64,000 nucleotides of DNA from Pleionea sp. CnH1-48 (GCF_024124665.1 NZ_JAMXSB010000013.1:1-64000); one strand, 5' to 3'; counted from the stretch's first letter, positions 17,158 to 30,252 are shown. A program made the numbers and translations. Notes: generated by a model from the letters alone, not told the origin.

Positions 17158-17253
17158 AAAACGATAACTCCGAATTCCACGAGGCTGTACGAAGTTACTA
17201 CACATTGAAACATGAAAGGCTCCCTGAAAATCACGCCTTGTGAATAGATGGCG

Positions 17254-17538
17254 CTAACGAGAGTTGCGAGGTGGTGTAAACCGATAAAAGGTTTCACCCG
17301 GTTTGATCATTTCTAGATGTTGACGAGCATACTGCTCTATAGCCGCTTCGCTCGAACGTAACGCATCAACCTGCTTGCGCAAATCGGCGTTACGTCGACG
17401 TAGCATTTCGTTCGCTTGCTTTTGTTCTGCAACCTTTGTTTCTAACTGACGTAGCTCGGCAATACCGCCATCATTTGACCACAAACGTATTTGCAGCAAT
17501 GCGGTTAAAATTAACAGTAATATTGCCCACCACTTCAT
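17254..17538 (-). CDS. ftsB: Cell division protein FtsB
   Basis: FtsB is a bitopic inner membrane protein of the FtsQLB divisome subcomplex. The 94-residue sequence has one transmembrane helix (WWAILLLILTALLQIRLW, residues 3-20). A periplasmic coiled coil rich in Leu, Gln and Arg follows (LETKVAEQKQANEMLRRRNA), then the family C-terminal motif AIEQYARQHLEMIKPGE. It sits 35 bp after eno and before ispD, the canonical location. Confidence 0.94.
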   Translation of the reverse strand: MKWWAILLLILTALLQIRLWSNDGGIAELRQLETKVAEQKQANEMLRRRNADLRKQVDALRSSEAAIEQYARQHLEMIKPGETFYRFTPPRNSR

Positions 17539-17573
17539 CGTTCAGTTGTTGAGGAAACCCTCACTCCTTTCGG

Positions 17574-18875
<1,302 letters not shown>

Positions 18876-18883
18876 TCAAAATG

Positions 18884-18910
18884 CAAAAAAGCACCGATAA
18901 TCGGTGCTTT
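18884..18910 (-). terminator. Terminator between kdsA and eno
   Basis: AAAGCACCGA is mirrored by TCGGTGCTTT around a 3-nt TAA loop (18888-18910). On the minus strand seven T residues follow, so this is a textbook intrinsic terminator. It ends the pyrG-kdsA transcript but lies only 33 bp before the eno start codon. Confidence 0.9.
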
Positions 18911-18915
18911 AAAAA

Positions 18916-19755
18916 TCAAACTTCCAACGAGTGCTCAATAAAGCCTGCGGATTTCACACTATCATCGATGGCTTTTAAGGTACTCAATAAGGTTTCAATC
19001 TGGTGCATAGGAAACACATTCGGTCCATCGCTTTTTGCTTCGGATGGGACTGGGTGAGTTTCCATAAAGATGCCCGCAACACCCGACGCTATAGCCGCTC
19101 GAGCCAGTACAGGTACAAACTCTCGCTGTCCGCCAGAGGTTGCGCCTTGTCCACCGGGCTGCTGAACTGAATGCGTAGCATCAAATACAACTGGACAATT
19201 CGTTTCACGCATAATCGCTAAACCACGCATATCCGACACCAGAGTGTTGTATCCAAAGGATGCACCACGCTCACACACCATAATGTGCTCATTACCTGTC
19301 GCTTTTGCCTTATTCACAACGTGCGTCATATCCCAAGGAGCCTGAAACTGGCCCTTTTTGATATTAACGGGCTTCCCCGCCTCACACACTCGTTGAATAA
19401 AATTGGTCTGACGAACAAGAAAAGCCGGTGTTTGTAATACATCAACAACACTGGCTACTTCATTCATCGGTGTATCTTCGTGAACATCGGTTAGCACAGG
19501 CACGCCAATTTGATCTTTAACGGCCTGAAGAATGCGCATGCCTTCTTCTAGTCCTGGACCTCGAAAACTGGCATGAGATGAGCGATTCGCTTTATCAAAA
19601 CTCGACTTATAGATAAAAGGAATGCCCAGACGTTGGGTGACTTCTTTTAAGTAACCCGCAGTATCCAGCGCCAACTGTTCACTTTCGATCACACAAGGAC
19701 CAGCAATCAAAAAGAAAGGTTGGTCGATACCGACTTTAAACCCACATAGTTCCAT
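18916..19755 (-). CDS. kdsA: 3-deoxy-D-manno-octulosonate 8-phosphate synthase
   Basis: KdsA condenses phosphoenolpyruvate with arabinose 5-phosphate to make Kdo-8-phosphate for lipopolysaccharide. The 279-residue TIM-barrel protein shows [63 protein letters not shown] and [20 protein letters not shown]. It lies 20 bp after pyrG, and an intrinsic terminator follows its stop. Confidence 0.96.
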   Translation of the reverse strand: MELCGFKVGIDQPFFLIAGPCVIESEQLALDTAGYLKEVTQRLGIPFIYKSSFDKANRSSHASFRGPGLEEGMRILQAVKDQIGVPVLTDVHEDTPMNEVASVVDVLQTPAFLVRQTNFIQRVCEAGKPVNIKKGQFQAPWDMTHVVNKAKATGNEHIMVCERGASFGYNTLVSDMRGLAIMRETNCPVVFDATHSVQQPGGQGATSGGQREFVPVLARAAIASGVAGIFMETHPVPSEAKSDGPNVFPMHQIETLLSTLKAIDDSVKSAGFIEHSLEV

Positions 19756-19775
19756 AATCTGATCCTCGTTTTAAA

Positions 19776-22105
<2,330 letters not shown>

Positions 22106-24289
22106 ATGAACAAACTATCCCTAGTCTTGCTGACTGGAACCATAACATTAGCAGGATGTGATTCTGCCAATACTGCGTCTCAGCCAGCCAAAACACAAGC
22201 AACGCCAGATAAAGCCATGACTCAACCAACCCAACCAGCAGCTCCTGTCGCCAAAAAAAGCCCTCACCCGATGGATATTCACGGCGATAAGCGTATCGAT
22301 GACTATTATTGGATGCGCGACGATAAGCGCGAAGACAAAGAAATTCTCGCTCACCTCGAAGCAGAAAATAAATATACCAAAGCCGTCATGGCTCATACCG
22401 AGCAATTCCAGAAAGAACTATACGACGAATTAATCGGTCGCTTAAAGAAAGATGACTCTAGCGTTCCAGCTCTAGAAAATGGCTACTGGTATTCCACTCG
22501 CTATGAGGGCGACAAAGAATACCCTGTTTTTGTTCGTAACAAAGACAAAAGCAAGCAAAAAGAAGAAATCATTCTTGATGAAAATGTATTGGCCGAAGGT
22601 CATGATTACTTCGCATTAAGCGACATTGAAGTCAGCCCCGATAACAAGCTTTTAGCTTATTCAACGGATACTTTGAGTCGTCGTATTTATACCGTTGAGT
22701 TTAAGAATCTCGAAACTGGCGAAATGCTGGCAGACAAACTCACAGGTACCGACGGTGGTATCGTTTGGGCCAACGACAATCAAACAGTTTTTTACATCAA
22801 AAAAGATCCACAGACTCTACTCGGCTATCAGGTCTATCGTCACAAACTAGGTACGGATCAAAAAGATGACGTCTTGGTTTATGAAGAAAAAGATACAAGC
22901 TTTTATACCGGCATAGGGAAGTCAAAAGATCGTTCAACGATTTCTATTTATCATTCCAGCACTACGACACAGGGTGCATCAATGATAAACGCCGATACAC
23001 CAGATGCTGAGTTTAAGCCTTTCGCTCCTCTTGAAGAAAATATCGAATACGCTTATGGAAAGCTGGGTGACTGGTTCTACATTCGAACAAACTGGAAGGC
23101 TAAAAACTTCCGTTTGATGAAGGTACATAAAGATCACACAGCGGATCGTTCCAAGTGGGAAGAAGTTATTGCCCACAACCCAGACGTATACTTCCAGGAT
23201 TTTGAGCTGTTCGAAAACTATCTGGTTACCAAGCAAAAAGTTCGTGGACAAATTCAGATAAAAACCATCGAATGGAAAACAGGCAAAGAAACACCTGTAA
23301 CCTTTGATGATGATGTTTTTGTCGCAGGCTTTAGTGCTAACTATGAGCAAAACACAGATACTTTAAGACTTTACTATAGCTCTATGACAACACCTTCTAG
23401 CGTCTACGACTATAACTTAAAAACGGGTGAGAAAACGCTAAGAAAAAGAGATGAAGTCATTGGAGACTTTAAACCAGAGAACTATCACAGCGAACGTATC
23501 TTTATCAAAGCGAGTGATGGTGTAGAAGTTCCTGTATCCATCGTTTACCGTAAAGACAAATTCAAGAAAGATGGAACCAATCCTATCTATCAGTATGGTT
23601 ATGGCTCCTACGGTGTCACAATAGAACCCTCCTTCTCGGCTTCTCGATTGTCTCTACTGGATCGTGGTGTTGTTTATGCTATTGCCCATGTTCGTGGTAG
23701 TCAGATGCTTGGACGTCCATGGTATGAGAACGGCAAGATGTTCAACAAAAAGAACTCTTTTACTGACTTTGTTGATGTCACAAAAGCTTTAGTTGAACAA
23801 AAGTATGGCGCAAAAGACAAGGTCTTCGCGGTTGGCGGCAGTGCCGGTGGTCTGCTCATGGGCGCTATCGCTAATATGGCACCAAAGAGCTATCTGGGCC
23901 TGGCAGCTCATGTTCCTTTTGTTGACGTGGTTACTACCATGCTAGATGAAAGTATTCCTTTAACCACCAATGAATACGATGAGTGGGGAAATCCTAACAA
24001 CAAAGACTCTTATGACTATATGCTGTCTTATTCTCCTTATGACAACGTCAAAAAGCAGGACTATCCTCATATCTTAGTCACCACGGGTTTGCACGATTCT
24101 CAAGTACAATACTTCGAACCAGCTAAGTGGGTTGCCAAATTAAGAGACTTTAAAACTGACGATAATCGTTTGTTGTTTGATGTCAATATGGAAGCAGGCC
24201 ACGGTGGCGCTTCAGGTCGTTTCCGTCGTTACAAAGAACAGGCTCTTGAATATGCCTTCTTCTTTGATCTGTTAGGTATCAAAAAATAA
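22106..24289 (+). CDS. Prolyl oligopeptidase-family serine peptidase lipoprotein (S9A)
   Basis: This 727-residue S9A-type peptidase has an N-terminal seven-blade propeller and a C-terminal alpha/beta hydrolase. The signal peptide ends in a lipobox (LLTGTITLAGC, Cys at about residue 18), followed by a Gln/Pro/Ala-rich linker. The peptidase starts with HPMDIHGDKRIDDYYWMRDD, typical of oligopeptidase B/PEP relatives. The nucleophile Ser579 sits in GGSAGG, the acid is probably the Asp in TGLHDSQVQYFEP, and the His is in EAGHGGASGRF. It likely cleaves short peptides in the periplasm. It is encoded alone and ends in a strong terminator. Confidence 0.9.
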   Translation: MNKLSLVLLTGTITLAGCDSANTASQPAKTQATPDKAMTQPTQPAAPVAKKSPHPMDIHGDKRIDDYYWMRDDKREDKEILAHLEAENKYTKAVMAHTEQFQKELYDELIGRLKKDDSSVPALENGYWYSTRYEGDKEYPVFVRNKDKSKQKEEIILDENVLAEGHDYFALSDIEVSPDNKLLAYSTDTLSRRIYTVEFKNLETGEMLADKLTGTDGGIVWANDNQTVFYIKKDPQTLLGYQVYRHKLGTDQKDDVLVYEEKDTSFYTGIGKSKDRSTISIYHSSTTTQGASMINADTPDAEFKPFAPLEENIEYAYGKLGDWFYIRTNWKAKNFRLMKVHKDHTADRSKWEEVIAHNPDVYFQDFELFENYLVTKQKVRGQIQIKTIEWKTGKETPVTFDDDVFVAGFSANYEQNTDTLRLYYSSMTTPSSVYDYNLKTGEKTLRKRDEVIGDFKPENYHSERIFIKASDGVEVPVSIVYRKDKFKKDGTNPIYQYGYGSYGVTIEPSFSASRLSLLDRGVVYAIAHVRGSQMLGRPWYENGKMFNKKNSFTDFVDVTKALVEQKYGAKDKVFAVGGSAGGLLMGAIANMAPKSYLGLAAHVPFVDVVTTMLDESIPLTTNEYDEWGNPNNKDSYDYMLSYSPYDNVKKQDYPHILVTTGLHDSQVQYFEPAKWVAKLRDFKTDDNRLLFDVNMEAGHGGASGRFRRYKEQALEYAFFFDLLGIKK

Positions 24290-24301
24290 TCTCCTGTAGT
24301 C

Positions 24302-24335
24302 ACTCCACCTGACCCCGTCAGGTGGAGTATTCTTT
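24302..24335 (+). terminator. Intrinsic terminator after the oligopeptidase gene
   Basis: ACTCCACCTGAC pairs perfectly with GTCAGGTGGAGT (24302-24328) around a CCC loop and is followed by ATTCTTT. It lies between convergent genes and should end the plus-strand transcript. Confidence 0.85.
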
Positions 24336-24361
24336 AATTAACTTCCGTGTTAGTTCACCGC

Positions 24362-26056
24362 TTAATATTCATAACTCGCCGGGTTTTGCGTTAACGGCGA
24401 TTCCTCAATGACTTTTCCACCCAGATGATGGGCAACGGCACAAGCCGCATTGATACCAGTTTGCAACGCACCTTCAGTCCAACCACCTTGCCATGACACG
24501 CTGTCTCCAGCCAGATACACACCTGTATCGAAAGAAATGCAATCGGCTTTGCGTAATGAAGTCTGAAATTGATAATACAAATCTCTAACGTAAGTTTCTT
24601 GCCCAGGGTAATCCACTTTAAACGCACCGTAATAATGGGGTTCTCGTTGCCAATCGACATTCATCACACGAGCATTATCTCGATCAATGTGTTGTGCAAA
24701 CTCGGGACAGATGTCCTTTATATTGTCATACAGCAATTGATAACGTTGCTCCGGTTCAATGGCTATCAACTTGGTTGAGTCATCTCCCCAGGTATAGCTA
24801 ACAAGCAACACGCCTTTATCAGTTTGCTTTCCATAATCCAGACAGTAGAGACCGCGCACCAGTTCATCGGTCTGAATATTTTGCGGTAAGGATTTATCTT
24901 TTAACCAAAACTTATCCTCAGTAAAGACGAACATTTTTGATGAGTTCATCATATGAACTTTTCGTACACCATTTTTTACGGGCTCTTTGATGGTGTTACC
25001 TAACGTCATTCCCATCACTTCCATGGAACGCGTAGTCGTAGCAACAATAACCGAATCAAACACTTCTTCTTCAATCGTTCTATCAGCAAAAGACAACTTG
25101 ATTCTATGGCTACTATCGCCCAAGTACTCAAGTGCAGCCACTTCATGTTTCCATCGAATAGAATCGAGTTTTCTTAAAGAAAGATGTTCACCATCAGGTG
25201 TCAGAACTTCTTTTTCATAAAAGTTTTTCGGCAGGCTGGAGATGCCTTCAAGCAGCAATTGTTGCTTGTACTCGAGTCCGTCAACAATCAACCTTAGCAT
25301 TTCTAAAAAACAAACCTGATACAAAGGACCAAATCCACCACTACCAATCCCTAATGCTCCAAAGGCTCCCAGCTGCTTTGTACCCCACTTAGGAATGCCT
25401 TCAACAATAGCCGTTAAGAAACTAACATCTTTGTATCGGGTGATCAGCCCTTGCCAGTGAGATTGTGCCTGCTGGTATTGGCCATTGCGTAAGCAAGCAG
25501 TAATCTCATCGACGCCTAACGAACTTAAAAAGTTTTCCCAGTCTTTTTGAATTTGTGCAAAGATGCCCGGTGGCTGTGAGGCGTTTGGCTCCCACCGAAA
25601 ACGCTCATTTTGATAGTAAAGCAATGTTGGCACCTTGCCTGGATCTGGAAATTTATTACTTAGGGTCAGATCAAACTCATTTACATAATGAGTAAATGCA
25701 GCCGTGTGGGGAAATCGCATTGCCCCCATCTCGGCAATTGCGCCTTCGGCATCATCTTGTGTTTTCGACCAGGCGCGTCCTCCCAATCTTGACGATGCTT
25801 CAAACACGACAGGTTTAAGTCCTGCCCTTAACAACTCGTAGGCCGCAACCATACCCGCTTGCCCGGCTCCGATAACAGCCACCCTCGCATTACGTTGTGA
25901 GGGTTCGAAGCTCGCAATAGGCTGCGACTTCACTTTGTTTAAAAAGGTTTCATAGTTATATAAAGTATCAATAACTGCTGGAAACCGAGCCGTTTCGTGT
26001 TCAGATAGTGCCAATAACGAAGGGCTGAGATTACTTAACAATCCATAACCAGGCAT
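24362..26056 (-). CDS. Flavin monoamine oxidase family protein, tryptophan 2-monooxygenase-like
   Basis: This is an FAD-dependent amine/amino-acid oxidase of 564 residues. The dinucleotide-binding motif is VAVIGAGQAGMVAAYELL (residues 59-76), followed by FEASSRLGGRAWS and AEMGAMRFPHTAAF. The pattern through FPDPGKVPTLLYY, FGALGIGSGGFGPLYQ, DELVRGLYCLDYG, LVSYTWGDD and YLAGDSVSWQGGWTEGALQT agrees along its whole length with what I remember of bacterial tryptophan 2-monooxygenase (IaaM), better than with simple monoamine oxidases. That enzyme decarboxylates tryptophan oxidatively to indole-3-acetamide. The true substrate could be another amino acid. No amidase (iaaH) gene is adjacent. A GAGGAGGAG site precedes ATG 26056. 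It is the third gene of an operon with a TorT-like lipoprotein and a pentapeptide-repeat protein. Confidence 0.82.
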   Translation of the reverse strand: MPGYGLLSNLSPSLLALSEHETARFPAVIDTLYNYETFLNKVKSQPIASFEPSQRNARVAVIGAGQAGMVAAYELLRAGLKPVVFEASSRLGGRAWSKTQDDAEGAIAEMGAMRFPHTAAFTHYVNEFDLTLSNKFPDPGKVPTLLYYQNERFRWEPNASQPPGIFAQIQKDWENFLSSLGVDEITACLRNGQYQQAQSHWQGLITRYKDVSFLTAIVEGIPKWGTKQLGAFGALGIGSGGFGPLYQVCFLEMLRLIVDGLEYKQQLLLEGISSLPKNFYEKEVLTPDGEHLSLRKLDSIRWKHEVAALEYLGDSSHRIKLSFADRTIEEEVFDSVIVATTTRSMEVMGMTLGNTIKEPVKNGVRKVHMMNSSKMFVFTEDKFWLKDKSLPQNIQTDELVRGLYCLDYGKQTDKGVLLVSYTWGDDSTKLIAIEPEQRYQLLYDNIKDICPEFAQHIDRDNARVMNVDWQREPHYYGAFKVDYPGQETYVRDLYYQFQTSLRKADCISFDTGVYLAGDSVSWQGGWTEGALQTGINAACAVAHHLGGKVIEESPLTQNPASYEY

Positions 26057-26096
26057 TACATACTCCTCCTCTTATTGCTTAGACACCAACAATGCC

Positions 26097-27212
26097 TTAG
26101 CAAGTTGTCGACAAATTGCGTTTACTGCACATTGGAATATTAGGCGCGATACGAAAAGGCAGAGAATCAGGCTTAGGCTTGTTGATAAATTTAATGGCCA
26201 TTTGCAAAGCCAGCCGACCTAATAATTGTGGTTGATCCGAAGGCGCAGCTTTTACTAACCCTCGCTCGATTTCGTCGGTTAATGCAGGACTATAGTAGGT
26301 TGCAAAAACCTGAGTAATATCTTCATGGCCCATGGTCGCTAAAATATGCGCAGCCTGTTCGGCAGCAACAGCGTTGCCAACGATATAATCCACATGAATA
26401 TTTTTGGCCATAACATCTTCGATTAACTCCCGTTGCTTTTCTGCCTCAGGGGTTCCCCATCGAGGCTCAATCAATTCAAACTCTCCAGAAAAGCTTCGTA
26501 AAGCCTCGACAAAACCATATAAACTTTCTGGAGCCCATCCGGCATTGATCGGACCAGGAAAAAAAGCTACACGAACTTTATCTTTTTTACTCTTAATCGC
26601 ATCTTGAATAATAGCCTCTCCGACCTTTTTTCCCATATCTGAGAAGGCAACCATTACTTTTCCACACACCGCCTGGGCATAGATATCATTGACCACCGCA
26701 ATAACGGGAACTATGCTTTCTTGATTATCTTGCTTGAAGCATTGATTTTTGGTGGCTGCTAAAACTAGCTCATCCATTGCCCGATAATGCATCGAAGCCA
26801 GAATAATGGCATCCACACTCTCATCTAATAGCTGTTGGAATTGATGTTGATGCTGTGAAATTGCTGAGTAGCCGTCGCTATACTTTAGAACAACATTAAT
26901 GTTCCACTTTTTTGCTTCTGCATAAATACTAGATACCACGGGTTGCCATGCGAGATCATGCTCTGGATTATTTGGTAACAAAACCCCAATTTTTAGAGGT
27001 TCAGGTAATGGAGAAAACTGAAAGTGCCAAGGTTCATTATCTAGTCGAGTTAAAGACTCAGCAGGCATCCCACTCATCTTGTGTTGAGTAAGATAAGGAC
27101 CAATAAACTGAGAAAGCCGTATAGCATCAGGGTGTTTATCTTTCTTTTGAGCTTGATGGCAACTATTGACCCAACTCAACAGAAGAAAAACCAATACTAA
27201 TCGATAGTACAT
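26097..27212 (-). CDS. TorT-like periplasmic binding lipoprotein
   Basis: This 371-residue protein has a hydrophobic leader ending in WVNSC, a plausible lipobox. The body is a type 1 periplasmic binding fold. Segments such as LKIGVLLPNNPEHDLAWQPV, DAIILASMHYRAM, VAFFPGPINAGWAPESLYGF, VGNAVAAEQAAHIL and YYSPALTDEIERGLVKAAPS resemble TorT, the periplasmic partner of the TMAO sensor kinase TorS. No torS, torR or TMAO reductase gene is near, so it probably senses or delivers another small molecule. ATG 27212 lies inside the 3' end of the upstream pentapeptide-repeat gene (16-bp overlap) with GAGGAG before it, so the two are co-translated. The flavoenzyme gene follows after 40 bp. Confidence 0.78.
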   Translation of the reverse strand: MYYRLVLVFLLLSWVNSCHQAQKKDKHPDAIRLSQFIGPYLTQHKMSGMPAESLTRLDNEPWHFQFSPLPEPLKIGVLLPNNPEHDLAWQPVVSSIYAEAKKWNINVVLKYSDGYSAISQHQHQFQQLLDESVDAIILASMHYRAMDELVLAATKNQCFKQDNQESIVPVIAVVNDIYAQAVCGKVMVAFSDMGKKVGEAIIQDAIKSKKDKVRVAFFPGPINAGWAPESLYGFVEALRSFSGEFELIEPRWGTPEAEKQRELIEDVMAKNIHVDYIVGNAVAAEQAAHILATMGHEDITQVFATYYSPALTDEIERGLVKAAPSDQPQLLGRLALQMAIKFINKPKPDSLPFRIAPNIPMCSKRNLSTTC

Positions 27213-29176
27213 GATGAACTCCTCTGTAGACCTAACTGTACGGCAAGAGAATTTGGCAATCTTGTTTTAGCATCAATATAGCTATGCTTTAACTGAGCAA
27301 TGGTTAAGCCCTTTGCTGAAGTTAAGTTCGCACCGCATAAGTTCACTTCATCAAACCAGGCTCCAGAGAAATCAGCCCCTGATAAATCAGCACCTGAAAA
27401 AGAACTTTTTTGGATCTGTGCACCAGCAAAATGTGCCCCTTTCAGATCGGCGTTAGAGAAGTCGGTATGCAGTAATTTGCTCGAATAGAAAATGGCTTGT
27501 CGCGCATTGGTATCAATGAACAAAGCTTGGTTAAAGTCCGCTTGAGAAAAGTCAGCCTGATTAAAAGATGAGTGAGTAAAATTACTGCGATGCAGTCTGG
27601 CCAATATAAAGCGACTTTGATTCATTGTGGTTTTCCAAACGTGCGCATCTTTCAAGTCTGCCAAATAAAAGTTGGCCTGGTTTGCCTGAGCCTGATTCAT
27701 GGTAATATGCCGCATAATAGCCATAGAAAAGTCAGCCTTATTAGCGGTAACAAAATCTAAAGCGGCTTCGGTCATATCAGCACGAGAGAGGTGACTATTA
27801 GACATTTTTGCCCCCGTTAATCTGGCCGAACGGAAATCAGCCAGATGAAAGTCACCATCCGACATGACCGCAAAAGGCATGGAAGCGTTAACGAACCTGG
27901 CTCGATTAGCAATGACATTTCCTAACTTAATATGCTCCATCTTGGTATTGCTTAATATGGACTTAGCCAGGTTCGAGTAACTGAAATCTGCATGTTGCAA
28001 TATCGAGAACTCTAGATCGGAATCGACAATATCACTGCCTTGAAGCGTTGACTTTCGGAAAGATGCAAACTTCAGATTTAAGTGAGAAATATTGACACTT
28101 TTTTGTTTTACAAGCTCATTATCCTTGTCGTTTGTATTCTCCAACCGTTGGCTTAGTACTTCATTTCTAACATCTATGTTTGCGTTGAATGGATAAGGTA
28201 TTTGATAGAAGCAATTAGCAATGGTTATCAGAGATAGCGATGCGACTAAAATAAAGCAAGGTATGGTGAAAGAATAGCCTACATGAATTTTACTACGTGT
28301 CTTAAAATGATTTTTAATAAGAGCCAGCAAGTAAAAAGTGTGGAGAACAATGATAGATAACAAAATCAAGTGCAAACTTGATCCAATCCAGTCATGTCGT
28401 TTTAGAAACGAAAACCAGTAGCACAATAAAGTAACCGGTGTAGCTGAAAAAATAAGGAAGGTCGCTATTACTACCTTTAATTTTTCTGAGCTTTTTCGCC
28501 GTGATGTAGCTCGCAAAAAAGGTGAGTATGCTTCGATAAGTTTACCAAAAATCGATGCATTCACCTTGCTGATAACTTTTGTACCATCAGGAAAGATAGA
28601 AGGTAGCAGTGAAACTTTTTTCCAGTAGTTAGTGAGCTGTATATTAAAAGCAAAAGAAACGATGAATAATAAAAGAGGTGCCACATAATAAAAGCCAACC
28701 GTTGGCAATGACATCTCAATTAAAGGAAAAAATACGGTGCTCTCATTGAGTAACAGATCAACGTCGGTTGTTGAACCTATCGCCAACCATGAATAAAGGC
28801 ACATAAGAGCCACAGTAAGAAAGTTGCGACGCAAGTCATCAGCGTTTTTCTCTGCACTTTCAATCGCGGTAAAGCTTATATCATCTGGCAACTGACAATA
28901 GGCAAGATTGGCACCAGAAAACTGTTCTTCATTAAGAAAAAGTGCGTCTTTTAAATCGGCACCTTCCAGGTTTGCGCAAAAAAAACGACAGTTTTTTAAA
29001 CTGGCCTGGGCAAAGTTAGCTCCTTCTAACTGGCAAAAAGAGAAGTCGGTTCCATCTAGCTGTTGGCTAACAAAGCTGACATTAGAAAAATCTCTACAAG
29101 CATAGTTTTTCGTTTTTTCTGAGAGAGAAGTTTCAGCAGTGGAATCATCTACCTGGTTGGCCAGTTCAAGTTGCAT
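27197..29176 (-). CDS. Membrane protein with pentapeptide repeats on both sides of a TM bundle
   Basis: The 659-residue protein has an N-terminal pentapeptide-repeat block (about residues 30-85, e.g. LDGTDFSFCQLEGANFAQAS). About five transmembrane helices follow between residues 110 and 325 (e.g. LHLILLSIIVLHTFYLLALI). A much longer C-terminal block of pentapeptides spans about residues 365-640 (e.g. GADLSGADFSGAWFDEVNL). Pentapeptide repeats fold into a right-handed quadrilateral beta-helix. Both blocks are probably cytoplasmic or both periplasmic depending on topology, which I cannot settle. The function is unknown. It is the first gene of the operon with the TorT-like lipoprotein and the flavoenzyme. 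Confidence 0.8.
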   Translation of the reverse strand: MQLELANQVDDSTAETSLSEKTKNYACRDFSNVSFVSQQLDGTDFSFCQLEGANFAQASLKNCRFFCANLEGADLKDALFLNEEQFSGANLAYCQLPDDISFTAIESAEKNADDLRRNFLTVALMCLYSWLAIGSTTDVDLLLNESTVFFPLIEMSLPTVGFYYVAPLLLFIVSFAFNIQLTNYWKKVSLLPSIFPDGTKVISKVNASIFGKLIEAYSPFLRATSRRKSSEKLKVVIATFLIFSATPVTLLCYWFSFLKRHDWIGSSLHLILLSIIVLHTFYLLALIKNHFKTRSKIHVGYSFTIPCFILVASLSLITIANCFYQIPYPFNANIDVRNEVLSQRLENTNDKDNELVKQKSVNISHLNLKFASFRKSTLQGSDIVDSDLEFSILQHADFSYSNLAKSILSNTKMEHIKLGNVIANRARFVNASMPFAVMSDGDFHLADFRSARLTGAKMSNSHLSRADMTEAALDFVTANKADFSMAIMRHITMNQAQANQANFYLADLKDAHVWKTTMNQSRFILARLHRSNFTHSSFNQADFSQADFNQALFIDTNARQAIFYSSKLLHTDFSNADLKGAHFAGAQIQKSSFSGADLSGADFSGAWFDEVNLCGANLTSAKGLTIAQLKHSYIDAKTRLPNSLAVQLGLQRSSSCTID

Positions 29177-29308
29177 GAAATATCCTTGACTCTGCTATTT
29201 CCTTAAGCAATATTTGCTCAATGAAACTCAAATAATGATATAAAGATGAGATATCTTATTTGAGTATGGCAGTATAAAAATCAATCATCAAGGAAGTGAA
29301 TTAGAGTT

Positions 29309-29342
29309 AAACAAATCATCTCTTAATTGAGATGATTTGTTT
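29309..29342. promoter_or_regulatory. 14-bp perfect inverted repeat upstream of the pentapeptide operon
   Basis: AAACAAATCATCTC (29309-29322) is perfectly mirrored by GAGATGATTTGTTT (29329-29342) around TTAATT. It lies between the PepSY gene stop and the pentapeptide gene start, both on the minus strand. There is no T-run on either side, so an operator for the downstream operon is at least as likely as a terminator of the PepSY gene. Confidence 0.5.
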
Positions 29343-29380
29343 GTGAGCATGATTTATATTGTTAGCTGTACTTAACTATC

Positions 29381-30097
29381 TTATGCTTTTTTCCAAAAGA
29401 TAAAATCACGACGTCGAAAAACCTGAAACAATAATATCACGCCAGTAACTGAAAAAATAAATCCTGAAATGGCAAAAGAAATCAGTAATGGATTATTAAA
29501 ATCTTTACGCTCGTCATAGTCCATAATATGCAGCATCCAGAAGAAATCATAAAATCGCCAGATATCACTTCTTACTCGCATCAGCTCACCCGTCACCGAA
29601 GATAAGTAAAAAGTAGTATTCCAGGTATCATCGAATCTGACCGACCATGCTGGTAAGCGAATACTACCTGCTTCTCTCACTTTCTCTGTCAGAGTAGAAA
29701 CTTCAACAATAGACTCATCACCTGTGTAGTACATAGCAGCTAGTTCACGAACTCGAGCTTCATCGGTTTGTACAATCGCCTGGCCTGTCCCACCATTAAA
29801 ATATCGAGTCTGTTGCTTATCTTTTATTTCGTAAATCGGCGTTTCGGCTATCCAACGCCATTTGATTTGAGTAGGCTGTATCTCATGTTCTTTGAGCAAT
29901 TGATCAATAGAGTATTCATGATCAAATTGCCCTTCTCCAGACTTAAGAGGTTGATGCAGATGATTCCCACGCACGATTTCGATAGGTATGACACTCATCA
30001 CAACGCCGCCGGATATCCATAACAACACTTGCAAACCAATGACAATACCCGCCCACTTATGGATCTTTCGGCTGTAACGATAGAGCGCTTTTTTCAT
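29381..30097 (-). CDS. PepSY-domain inner membrane protein
   Basis: This 238-residue protein has the layout of small PepSY-associated TM proteins often linked to metal or siderophore uptake. An N-terminal helix follows the basic start (KIHKWAGIVIGLQVLLWISG), then a periplasmic region ends near SFAISGFIFSVTGVILLFQV, the second helix. The periplasmic part contains the PepSY-type phrases YFNGGTGQAIVQTDEARV and YLSSVTGELMRVRSD. The gene is divergent from the arsR-type operon, so the dyad boxes between them could also affect it. Confidence 0.8.
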   Translation of the reverse strand: MKKALYRYSRKIHKWAGIVIGLQVLLWISGGVVMSVIPIEIVRGNHLHQPLKSGEGQFDHEYSIDQLLKEHEIQPTQIKWRWIAETPIYEIKDKQQTRYFNGGTGQAIVQTDEARVRELAAMYYTGDESIVEVSTLTEKVREAGSIRLPAWSVRFDDTWNTTFYLSSVTGELMRVRSDIWRFYDFFWMLHIMDYDERKDFNNPLLISFAISGFIFSVTGVILLFQVFRRRDFIFWKKA

Positions 30098-30252
30098 AGT
30101 TTCTTATTCTCATCTTCAAACTTCTTATGCCAGAACGATAGCTTCCTATCATCTGGCTCCCCGCCACACAGACTCTACCAAACTCTTAATAACGCTACAT
30201 GCCTAATTTGTCGTGATTTTTTACCTTGGTTCTCAATTGAACAAAAAAACAT

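Noticed and set aside
26097-27212. Complete TMAO respiration locus
   Set aside because: Only a TorT-like protein is present. No torS, torR, torC or torA-like gene is adjacent, so TMAO sensing should not be assumed.
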